Source of the DNA: a virus
DNA length: 33,796 nt
Direction: 5' to 3' (one strand)
IMG/VR virus record: IMGVR_UViG_3300021364_001294
Coordinates: 1-33,796 of that record
Below, one piece after another: positions 1 to 8,800 of this stretch. The position numbers and the translations under genes were made by a program. The notes beneath the pieces are model-generated. The model searched no databases. It was not told where the DNA came from and worked only from the letters and a program-made list of their open reading frames with translations. The first letter of the stretch is position 1. Each line of letters begins with the position of its first letter.

Positions 1-729
1 TGGAGTTATTTCTGGCGCAAGCCTGATGTACGACAATATTGTGAAAGGAACTTGGCTCACGTCGGCGCAAAGGCTCGTGAACTGGATGTTAGGCTTTCTA
101 TGCATCCTGGTCAGTTTACTGTACTTGCGTCAGATAATCCTGATATCGTTGAACGGAGCATAGAAGAATTTGAGTATCACATTGACATCGCCAGGTGGAT
201 GGGTTACGGTAACAATTGGCAAGACTTCAAGTGTAACGTCCACATCTCAGGCAGACAAGGTCCAGCCGGTATCATCAACGTCCTTCCAAGACTGTCTCCA
301 GAAGCACGAAACTGCATTACTATTGAGAACGACGAAATGTCCTGGGGCATCGACGCAAGCCTCGAACTTGCAGAACACGTTGCCCTCGTTTTGGACATAC
401 ACCATCACTGGGTCGCTAGTGGAGAATACATTCAACCCACCGACGATAGATTTAGTCGCATAGTTGATTCGTGGCGCGGTGTGCGTCCTGTTATTCATTA
501 CAGTGTTAGCCGTGAAGATGTTCTTGTAGATCATCCTACAGATAAAAAACCTAATATGGATTTTCTTCTTCTTGAAGGTTACAAGAAACAGAAACTAAGA
601 GCACATTCAGACTTTATGTGGAATACAGCAGTTAATGAATGGGCACTTACATTCCGTGACTATGCCGACATTATGGTAGAGTCCAAGGCTAAAAATCTAG
701 CCAGTATTGCTCTTTACGAATCTATCTAA
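1..729 (+). CDS. uvsE: UV DNA damage endonuclease (UvsE/UvdE), 5' end outside window
   Basis: This is the C-terminal 242 residues of a UvdE-family TIM-barrel endonuclease, which nicks DNA 5' to UV photoproducts and other lesions in an ATP-independent repair pathway. The reading frame is open from base 1, so the true start lies upstream; the family is usually about 300 residues. Visible family motifs are HPGQFTVLAS (visible residues 35-44), ENDE (109-112) and LDIHHHW (131-137), which supply metal-binding His, Glu and Asp residues in characterised members. The stop overlaps the 3' end of the opposing HNH gene by 8 bases. Bases 1 to about 470 look richer in GC than the rest of the gene and its neighbours, which may reflect recombination. 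Confidence 0.92.
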   Translation, partial: WSYFWRKPDVRQYCERNLAHVGAKARELDVRLSMHPGQFTVLASDNPDIVERSIEEFEYHIDIARWMGYGNNWQDFKCNVHISGRQGPAGIINVLPRLSPEARNCITIENDEMSWGIDASLELAEHVALVLDIHHHWVASGEYIQPTDDRFSRIVDSWRGVRPVIHYSVSREDVLVDHPTDKKPNMDFLLLEGYKKQKLRAHSDFMWNTAVNEWALTFRDYADIMVESKAKNLASIALYESI

Positions 730-1234
730 TATAGTTGTGCCAACTATCGTGCTTAATCTTTAATTGTAATAATTCTTTATTTTTCACAAGATCGTAATAG
801 GTTGGCTTATAAGGTTCTTTATTAGGACGAATTCCTAGTTTATCGCTTTTATAAACATTACAAGGTCCACAAGCAGTTACACAATTCTGCCAATTAGTTT
901 TTCCACCTTTTGATATAGGTATAATATGGTCCACGGTACATTTGTTTTTGTGTGGCAATTGTTCTTCACAGTATTGACAGGTAAATTGATCTCTTAAAAA
1001 TAGATTGTATTTTGAAAATCTTACCCGAGAATTTTTCTTAATATAGTCTTTGACCATCACAACTGCTGGTACACGAGTTTCCCAAGTTGGTGAACTTACG
1101 ACCCAATCGTCATACCATTCTAGCACTGTGACTCTTTGTAATACAAGATATTTGATTGATTCCTGCCATCTAATAGTGCTGAGAGGCAGTATGCTATAGG
1201 GTTTAGCATCAGCATTTAATACTAGCGTATCCAC
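722..1234 (-). CDS. HNH endonuclease family protein
   Basis: An HNH/McrA-type nuclease of the kind common in marine T4-like phages. The N-terminal half carries the family opening VLNADAKPYSILPLS; the C-terminal half has a zinc-binding CQYC pair, the catalytic-type VDHIIPISKGG segment with NWQN, and a second pair, CGPC. Such proteins are often free-standing homing endonucleases, but some have host- or genome-processing roles, and nothing here decides which. I place the start at GTG 1234, giving 170 residues, because a purine-rich AAGGGA lies about 8 bases upstream. A TTG at 1261 would add nine residues. It is one of few minus-strand genes here and is convergent with uvsE, overlapping it by 8 bases. 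Confidence 0.85.
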   Translation of the reverse strand: MDTLVLNADAKPYSILPLSTIRWQESIKYLVLQRVTVLEWYDDWVVSSPTWETRVPAVVMVKDYIKKNSRVRFSKYNLFLRDQFTCQYCEEQLPHKNKCTVDHIIPISKGGKTNWQNCVTACGPCNVYKSDKLGIRPNKEPYKPTYYDLVKNKELLQLKIKHDSWHNYIR

Positions 1235-1271
1235 TTGTTTTCCCTTTTCTCCGTAGGACAACTATATTTAA

Positions 1272-1279
1272 CATAAATA
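1272..1279 (+). promoter_or_regulatory. T4-type late promoter box CATAAATA
   Basis: CATAAATA matches the T4 late -10 box TATAAATA at 7 of 8 positions. The last A is only 6 bases before the ATG of the superoxide dismutase gene, so a T4-like start site would fall on or next to that ATG, giving a leaderless mRNA. No Shine-Dalgarno sequence is visible. Confidence 0.6.
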
Positions 1280-1285
1280 TACAAG

Positions 1286-1843
1286 ATGTTAAAAGAATTG
1301 AAAGATTTTATTACAGAAGCAGAAAGAACAAGAGCAACACTTGTTTTGAATCCGTTACCATATGCACGTGATGCATTAGAGCCGGTGATGAGCAAAGAAA
1401 CAGTTGATCTACACTATGGTGTTCTTTCTAAAGGTTATGTTGATCGCTACAATAACAAAGAAGGCGATGATACATTTAACTATGGTGGTGCTCATTTGCA
1501 CAACCTATTTTGGGCTCATTTGCAGCCTGCTGTTTCAGGCAACAAACCATCTGGAGCATCTGAAGAACTTATTAATAAAAAATTTAATTCTTTTGATACG
1601 TTCAAAGAAAAATTCATAGAAAAAGCCAAACAGTTACAAGGAAGTGGTTGGGTGTATATGGACGTCAAAGGAAAAATTGACACAATACCTAATCAAGATT
1701 TTAAACGTGGAACTGAAATTGCTATGCTAGTTGATATGTGGGAACACAGTTATCTACTAGATAGTGATAAGAACAAATACTTGGATAACATTTGGCGAAT
1801 CATAAACTGGTCAATAGTCAACGACAGAATAACAGGAGAATAA
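1286..1843 (+). CDS. Fe/Mn-family superoxide dismutase with N-terminal capsid-targeting-like leader
   Basis: This enzyme should dismutate superoxide to O2 and H2O2. The 185-residue protein keeps all four metal ligands: His43, His72, Asp150 and His154 (VDMWEHSYLLD). Gly68 plus Gln137 in an NQD context match the arrangement of Mn-type enzymes, where the second-sphere Gln comes from the C-terminal domain. Tyr51, the gateway Tyr, is present, but the usual gateway His next to it is replaced (Leu47/Ser48). Residues 1-18 precede the normal domain start; MLKELKDFITEAE resembles the T4 internal-protein leader MKTYQEFIAEA, including an (I/L)xE cleavage site (ITE). It is first in an operon with the three following genes, behind a late promoter and with no visible ribosome binding site. 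Confidence 0.93.
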   Translation: MLKELKDFITEAERTRATLVLNPLPYARDALEPVMSKETVDLHYGVLSKGYVDRYNNKEGDDTFNYGGAHLHNLFWAHLQPAVSGNKPSGASEELINKKFNSFDTFKEKFIEKAKQLQGSGWVYMDVKGKIDTIPNQDFKRGTEIAMLVDMWEHSYLLDSDKNKYLDNIWRIINWSIVNDRITGE

Positions 1844-1844
1844 A

Positions 1845-2000
1845 ATGTTTACTTGGTTAAAGAATCTTTTCGCGCCTTCTAAAAAGGAACCTTTGGTTCT
1901 TACAAAAGAAATGGAAGTGAAAAAGAAACCTGCCGCTAAAAAGAAACCTGCGGCAAAGAAAGCACCTGCCAAACGAGGCAGACCTAAAAAATCTAAATAA
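1845..2000 (+). CDS. Lys/Ala/Pro-rich small basic protein with AT-hook motif
   Basis: A 51-residue protein. Residues 1-22 contain MFTWLKNLFAPSKKEP, possibly an amphipathic helix. The rest is histone-H1-like, with repeats of KKKPAA followed by an AT-hook core, KRGRPKK, near the C-terminus. AT-hooks bind the minor groove of AT-rich DNA, so a role on phage or host DNA is likely but unproven. An AGGAG ribosome binding site lies just upstream. It is 1 base from the end of the superoxide dismutase gene and 10 bases before the next gene, so co-transcription from the late promoter is expected. The low-complexity composition makes homology searches unreliable. Confidence 0.75.
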   Translation: MFTWLKNLFAPSKKEPLVLTKEMEVKKKPAAKKKPAAKKAPAKRGRPKKSK

Positions 2001-2010
2001 GGAGAAAACT

Positions 2011-2184
2011 ATGTTAGATACATTCAAAGGATGGGTAGCAAAACGTTTTACCGAAAGAACATCTTGGGACGGTGCAGCATTAATTGCTGTTGGTCTAATT
2101 GTTCTTATAGCAGGACCTCTTGCTAAACTAGCAGCATACGCAGCAATTGCTTATGGTGCTTGGACAATCTACAAGAGTGAATAA
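2011..2184 (+). CDS. Small hydrophobic membrane protein
   Basis: A 57-residue protein with a soluble N-terminus of about 20 residues and a long hydrophobic stretch from Ala22 to about Trp51, interrupted by GPLAK, so one or two membrane segments are possible. It ends in a short charged tail. AAGGAG lies 7 bases before the ATG. Its TAA overlaps the ATG of the Fe-S carrier gene (TAATG), implying translational coupling. The function is not recognised. Its place between an AT-hook peptide and an Fe-S carrier gives no firm clue. Confidence 0.7.
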   Translation: MLDTFKGWVAKRFTERTSWDGAALIAVGLIVLIAGPLAKLAAYAAIAYGAWTIYKSE

Positions 2185-2510
2185 TGCCAGACGCAGTTAA
2201 TCTTACAGATTCTGCAAGAAGGCATATGGAAAGCCTTATTGAAAAGCAGGGACAGCCAGTTGTCAGACTACAAGTCAAAGGCGGCGGCTGTGCCGGCTTT
2301 CAATACGAATGGAAAATGTCAGATGCAAAAGAGTCTGACGATGAAGTAATCAAATTATCAAACGGTGAATTTGCTATAGATGCTCAGAGCCTATTATTTG
2401 TAATAGGAACTGAGATAGACTATGTAGAGGAAGTGTTTGGTTCTTATCTACAAATAAAAAATCCCAACTCTACATCAAGTTGTGGATGTGGCGAAAGTTT
2501 CGCAGTCTAA
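2184..2510 (+). CDS. A-type iron-sulfur cluster carrier (IscA/ErpA/HesB family)
   Basis: A complete 108-residue A-type carrier, which receives a 2Fe-2S or 4Fe-4S cluster from a scaffold and hands it to target enzymes. The three invariant cysteines are present: Cys36 in GGGCAGFQY, and Cys100 and Cys102 in SSCGCGESF. Length and motif spacing are normal for IscA/ErpA proteins; I cannot choose between subfamilies. It is the last gene of the superoxide dismutase operon and overlaps the opposing zinc-ribbon gene by 4 bases. With the FdxA-type ferredoxin at 20266, it suggests the phage supports host Fe-S metabolism during infection. Confidence 0.92.
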   Translation: MPDAVNLTDSARRHMESLIEKQGQPVVRLQVKGGGCAGFQYEWKMSDAKESDDEVIKLSNGEFAIDAQSLLFVIGTEIDYVEEVFGSYLQIKNPNSTSSCGCGESFAV

Positions 2511-2794
2511 TACTTACTAATAGGTATATCAGCACTAGCAGGTAAATTCCATATCTGCTTGTTTTCTACACCTTTGCGTTGTGCAAATCTTTTTGCATCG
2601 CAATTGCTACAAACGTGAAAATAATTGTTGTTTAGCCGGGCTCTATTAATTTTTTTTAGATCCCTGGTAAATACACTGTCACAGTTATCGCATTGGAGTT
2701 TAACTATGGTTTTTTCACGTTTGTACTTGTGTTCTTTACCTAGTTTACTTTTACGAATGTGTTCTGATAAAATTTTTTCTATACCTAAAAACAT
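2507..2794 (-). CDS. Zinc-ribbon protein of unknown function
   Basis: A 95-residue basic protein with two CxxC pairs, CDNC (about residues 35-38) and CSNC (about 62-65), which probably form one zinc ribbon. The N-terminal third is rich in Lys, Arg and Glu. This arrangement is seen in nucleic-acid-binding proteins and in the zinc part of some HNH-related phage proteins, but no nuclease motif is visible. It is convergent with the Fe-S carrier gene. No ribosome binding site precedes the ATG; instead TGTAAATA, a 7/8 match to the late-promoter box, reads toward it with 5 bases between box and ATG. Confidence 0.7.
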   Translation of the reverse strand: MFLGIEKILSEHIRKSKLGKEHKYKREKTIVKLQCDNCDSVFTRDLKKINRARLNNNYFHVCSNCDAKRFAQRKGVENKQIWNLPASADIPISKY

Positions 2795-2799
2795 AGTAT

Positions 2800-2807
2800 T
2801 ATTTACA
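2800..2807 (-). promoter_or_regulatory. Possible late promoter box TGTAAATA
   Basis: On the minus strand, TGTAAATA differs from the T4 late consensus at one position and ends 5 bases before the ATG at 2794. This resembles the two plus-strand cases where box and start codon are too close for a leader. It could be chance in AT-rich sequence. Confidence 0.35.
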
Positions 2808-2835
2808 CGTTTACATTAGGCTTATAGAATGATTA

Positions 2836-2843
2836 GATAAATA
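2836..2843 (+). promoter_or_regulatory. T4-type late promoter box GATAAATA
   Basis: GATAAATA lies 30 bases before the ATG of the giant structural protein, with a GGGG-containing purine-rich ribosome binding region at 2864-2869 between them. It is the likely main promoter of the structural block. Confidence 0.65.
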
Positions 2844-2873
2844 TTAGCGTAAAAAGGACCTTTAGGGGAAAAA

Positions 2874-5800
2874 ATGGCAAGAAGAGTTGTAGATATTGGT
2901 GCTATAGGTAACGACGGTACCGGCGATAGTATAAGAGAATCGTTTAGAAAAGTAAACGAAAACTTTAGAGAACTGTATAGTTCACTAGGGCTAGGAGAAC
3001 GTCTTACTTTTATTGGATTAGATGATACTCCAGCATCTTATCTAGGACAAGAATCAGCAGTTTTAGCAGTTAATCCTACTACAGATGCACTGCAATTTAA
3101 ACAGATTAGTCCAGGTGTAGGTATTAATGTTGATACCACTAGTAATGCAAATGAAATAATAATTTCAACAGAGTTCTCAGAAATCAGTGGTGACACAACG
3201 CCGCAACTTGGTGGCAACTTATCTGCTACTTCAGGCGGTAATCAATACAGAATACAAGACCTTGCAACACCTATCACAGACGATGAAGCAGTAAACAAAG
3301 GTTACGCAGATACAAAAATATCACGTGCAGGTGTAAATGCTGTTGATCCTGAATCAGGAGCAACTAATCCTCTGTTTGGTACAATGACAGGTCCGCTAAT
3401 ACTAGCACGTGATCCTGAGCCAGACGATGACGAAGTATATGACGGTTTAATTGCAGCAACAAAAAGATATGTTGATAGTTCTGCTTTTGGTAGTAGTGTT
3501 AACCTTTACGTTGCTACATCAGGACAAGATGAGCGTGTAGGTGTTAATAAAAGCATACAAGGTAGAGCACTTGCATATGCATATAGAACTATTGAAGCAG
3601 CATTAAAACGTGCTGAAGAAATTTTATTAGAATCAAATGATGATATCGGTCCTTATAAAAAATTACTTACATACGACGGCGGTAAAAAAGAAGTTACACT
3701 AGACGAAATACAAACTTCTCCAGACAGCGGAGCAGGTTTTGCAGGTTCGGTAACTATGAGTGTTGATAGTATAACACTTAATAATGTAGGTGCAAACTAT
3801 CAAGTAGGAGATATTATTGAGCTTTCAGGCGGTACAGGTTCTCCTGCAAAGTATGAAGTTCTTTCAACTGTAACTAATCCTGGTGCTGTTTTATCATTTA
3901 GACAAATTAGTTCAGGTAACTATACAACTTTACCAGGTACATCTGCTGTTGTTACTACTAGTGATTCAAATTTTGGTAGCGGCGTAACATTCGATGTAAC
4001 CTACAAAGTGAACGGTGTTACAATTACAAACGGCGGTAGTGGATTTAGTTTAGTATCCATTAGAATTGAAGGTGGTGGAGAAACACAAGGTGCATTTGGT
4101 ACTGCAACTGTTACAGGCGGCGAAATTGTAGCAATTGAAATTGTAACTGAAGGTTCTGGATTTACTAGCATTCCTACAATTACAGCAGACCTTCCAAGAT
4201 TTTTACTTAAAACAGAAGGGTATAGAACAGACTTTACAGGAGATGTATTAACTGATACACCTGTTGCATTTAGAGGTAGAGATATTAGAGAAGGACTTTT
4301 CTTAAAAGGTGAAGAGTCCGGAGCACTAGCACAGATACTTGCACACGAAGGTGCATTAGATTCAAACGGAAATGAGATATTTGATGTAGACATCAAAGAA
4401 GGATCATTTAAAATTGGTGAGGCTATCTCATACGGCGATATTACTAACCAAACACAAGTTAGTATTTTCATTGAAACAGGAATATACGAAGAAAACTATC
4501 CATTAAAGATTCCACAAAACTGTGCTATTATTGGTGATGAATTTAGAAGAGTTTTAATTAAGCCAAGACAAGGTACATCAAGTTCTCCTTGGGCATTCCA
4601 AAAGTTTAGAAGAGATACAGAAATAGACGGATTGACCACTGCGAACAAACTATTTGGTTATCATTATCTATCTGACACCAGTCAACCTGTATATCCAAAA
4701 ATTGATAATGCAGGAGGATACAAACAAAGTGCTGAACTTATCACACTTAACAGAGCCTTTATTCAAAATGAAGTTATAGGTTGGATTAACAATCAAATTG
4801 CTCTAGGTGCTGCACCATTTGCTGGTTTCAGTTATAACGAATCATTGTGTAAAAGAGATATTGGATTAATTCTTGACGCAATGGTATTTGATTTGAAATA
4901 CGGTGAATACAACCGAACTATTTCAGCAGGTTTAAAATACTATCAAAGTGAAAGTGGTAGACTTGCTATTACAACTCAGTTATCACAAACTGTTGCTGCT
5001 ATCCAAAGAATTGAATTCTTATTAAGTTATATCATTAGTAATGTAGAAATCACTGATCTATATAGCAGTGGATTGTTCACTCAGATTATCGATCTAGCAT
5101 ATGTAAAAGAATCTGGTACTGAAGATGTGCTTGGAGAATTATTTGATGCTCTTGAAGATGTTATAGACGGATCAGGTAGTGTAAACTATCCAGAAGAAAA
5201 CGATAAACTTGATGTTTTCTTATGTAATGATGCTAACATTATTAGAGCGGTAACTTGTCAAGGACACGGCGGATTTATGATGACGCTCGATCCTACAGGA
5301 CAAATTCTTGCTAAATCACCATACTGTCAAGAAAGTGCTTGTTTCTCAAAATCAATTAATGCACAAACATTTTCAGGTGGTATGTTTGTTGACGGGTTCT
5401 CAGGTAACTTACAATTTGAACATTTAAGTAGTGCTACTAACACAAGAATAGGTGTTGGCGGACTTGATAGATTCCCACAACTTCCTGCTTCATTTATTGT
5501 TGACGACACAGTATACAGAGTCAACTATGTAAGAGATTACATTTACAATAAAAATGGAAGTACAGCAACATTTGTACTAGATGAAACAACACCATTTACA
5601 CGTTCACCAGGATACCAAAATATTACATCGATAAGCGTTGGCGATCCTGCTGTAATTACACTAAACAATCACGGATTACAGGCTAACACAAGTATTAAAT
5701 TTGCAACAACTGGTACATTGCCAGCAGGACTATTACCAAATGTTGAATACTATGTAATGGCCGATGGGTTGACAACTAATACATTCAGAGTTTCAGAGAC

Positions 5801-8800
5801 ATTCTTAGGTACTATTCCTGTTGCAACTACAGGCGCAGGAACAGGAACAGCATCTTATATAAGACTTTATGAAGTATTGATGCCTGGTAACAGATCAATG
5901 CTATCAAACGACTTTACTCAAGTTAACGATATGGGTTATGGTCTACTTGCTACCAACGGTGGTTTGACAGAAGCAGTATCTATGTTTACATACTACTGTT
6001 ATACTTCTTACTATTCACTTAATGGTGCGCAGATTAGATCAGTTGGTGGTTCCAGTGCTCACGGTGTGTATGCTCTTGTAGCAGAAGGAAGTGATCCACT
6101 TGAAGTTCCAACACCAGTAACTGTTTACTATGATCTAGCACAACGAGTAGATTGTTATGCACCTACTCCATCATTTGAAAACCAAGCAAATGGATTGTTT
6201 GTATATGTAACAAATTATGATTATACTCCATTAAACAATTCAGAACTTGAAGTTGATCACGGTAATTTAATTTTTAGATATCCGGTTACTTCTGTTGCAA
6301 CACAAGACTTACCACCAGGCGTTGCTAGATTAAATTTAACATCAGATACTACTGGAAACTTTGACGGTCTATTTGATCAGATTGTAGATGGCACCAAGAT
6401 GTCATTGCGTTCAAACTCACAGGTTATCTTAACAGGTGACATTGTTGATGTTGCTACAAGACCATCAACAGGTTTAAGACTAGGTGAATCGGATGATGTT
6501 TATCGTGTTCTACAGTTTGAAGACTTTGTTGATTCTCGTGGAACATTTGAAGTAGAATTTACTGCTACTGATCCATCCAAGGTGTCTTTATTAGTAACAA
6601 TAACAGACATTGACAGTAATGAATTATTTACAACATCACAGTCTCACACACTTAAGACAGGTGATTTCTTTAAAGCAAAAACAAGTGATAATGGTTTAAC
6701 TGCTGGTACAGTTTACTATGTTGAAGATGTACCTAACTACAATCAATTTACACTTGCTGCAACACCAGGTGGTGCAAAACTAACTTCATTTACTAACGGA
6801 ACCGGTTTAAGCATAAAAGGTTATATACCTCACAAACAGTTAAGAAATTACATCCTTAGTTTTGAATCAACTGGTGACTTACCAGACAATATCCAAGAAG
6901 CAACATTCTATTATGTTCTCGAAACTGGTTTAACAAATATTGATTTTGAAATAGGTGAATCGCCAACAAGCCCTTCTATTGCTAACACCACAACAGGTAC
7001 TGGCACAATTACTGCAATTGTTGAAGGACTAGGTAAAACAACACTTAGAGAAAACTACAACTATATTGATTTAACAATTTACAAACCAGGTGAGTATGTA
7101 ACAGGAACTACAACTTGTACAATGACTATTGCAGCACCTGCGGTGGTTACTGCTGTTGGGCACGGACTAAACGTTGGTGATGTAATTAGATTTGAATCAA
7201 CTGGTAACTTACCAACAGGTGTAAACGATCAACAACATTATTTTGTAAACACAACACCTACTGCTGATACATTTACAATATCATCAGGATATCCAGGACT
7301 AGCAAGTACTATTCAAACTGAAACAACATTTGCAGGTACTGGAACTATTACATTTGGTAAAGTAACTGGTAGAATAGGAGATACACAATTTGCTGTTGTT
7401 CCAGTTGCTCCTCAAGAAAGAGCACGTGTGCCTGGAAGTAGAATGATCTTCAAAGGTGAAGAATATGTTATTGATACATATGAATCAGAAGATGATCTAA
7501 CAAAACCATTTGCAAGAGTTACTCTTGATAGGCCATTAGAAGATGCTGTTATTGATTATGAAGCAACATATACAGCACGTTCAAGTGTTCCTATTAGAAC
7601 ATCGGGTGCTAATGGTAATCTAACAATTAGAATTTCGTTGACACGTGTTACATCACACGATTTACTTGAGATTGGTACAGGATCTTATGCAGATACCAAC
7701 TATCCAAATGAAATTTATGGTCCTGCTGTAAACGCACTTAATGATGCTAATGAAACTGAAGAACGTGATGTGGGACGTGTGTTCTATGTGACCACTGACC
7801 AATTTGGTAACTTTAGAGTTGGTCCATACTTTAGTGTTGACCAAGGTACTGGACAGGTTACATTCTCTGCTGCAATTGCATTGAGTAACTTGGACGGACT
7901 AGGATTTAAACGTGGTGTTCCGATTGCTGAATTCTCAACAGACTCTGGCTTTACAGATAACGCTGTTGATACAGTACCAACAGAAAACGCAACAAGAATT
8001 TATCTTGAAAGACGTTTAGGAATGACACACACAGGTGCTCCTGTACCTGATGCTAACTTGATACCACCACTTAGTGGTGGCTTTATGGCTCTAGACGGCC
8101 AGTTGGCTATGAAAGGTACAATGGACCTTGACCAAAATAAAATTGTTGGTCTAGCAGATCCTACTAATCCACAAGATGCACTTAACCTTAGAAGTTTAAC
8201 TTTTGAAAACTTACAAAACTTTACATTCAATGATCTAAGTGCAAATCAATTGTTTGTGTTTACTTGCGTAGACAGAGATGCTATTAATGCTACTGTTGTT
8301 GGTGATATTTCATTAAACATTGATTCAACAGCAAATACAATTGATGCACAAATTGAACCAGACACAATTCTAAATGCTGATGTTAACAGTGCAGCAGGTA
8401 TTGAACAAAGCAAACTCGATTTGCAATTAGCAACTACATCTGCACTTGCACCTACTGGAACTCCAGAAGATCTACAAGCGGCAAGTGGTGTAGCAAGTTT
8501 CAATGATGCAGAATTTACAATTAGTAATGGTTGGGTAACACTTAAAAACAATGGTGTTCCTAAATCTGCACTAGCACAGGTTGCTGCTAAGAGTGTAATT
8601 GCAAATAATACACTTGCAAGTGCAACACCAACTGATGTAACATTTGTTGATGTTATCGACCAAGGTGGCGGAATTAAGAAAAGTCAATATTCTGCAACAG
8701 GTTTCTTAAGAAGAACAAATGCAGGTAGTAATGCTAATGATGTTGACTACACAACTATCGAAGCAAGTGCTGCTTATACTGGTGCATCTGACAACAATAA

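Noticed and set aside
52-729. A TTG at base 52 as the uvsE start
   Set aside because: The same frame is open back to base 1 with UvdE-like residues before it, so the gene continues upstream of the window.
722-1234. HNH gene as part of a group I intron
   Set aside because: It lies between genes, not inside a split gene, and no intron-like structure or interrupted exon was seen.
4001-4471. A 156-residue minus-strand reading frame inside the giant structural gene
   Set aside because: It is antisense to a conserved beta-rich coding region, has Ser/Pro-rich shadow composition and no ribosome binding site or family motif.
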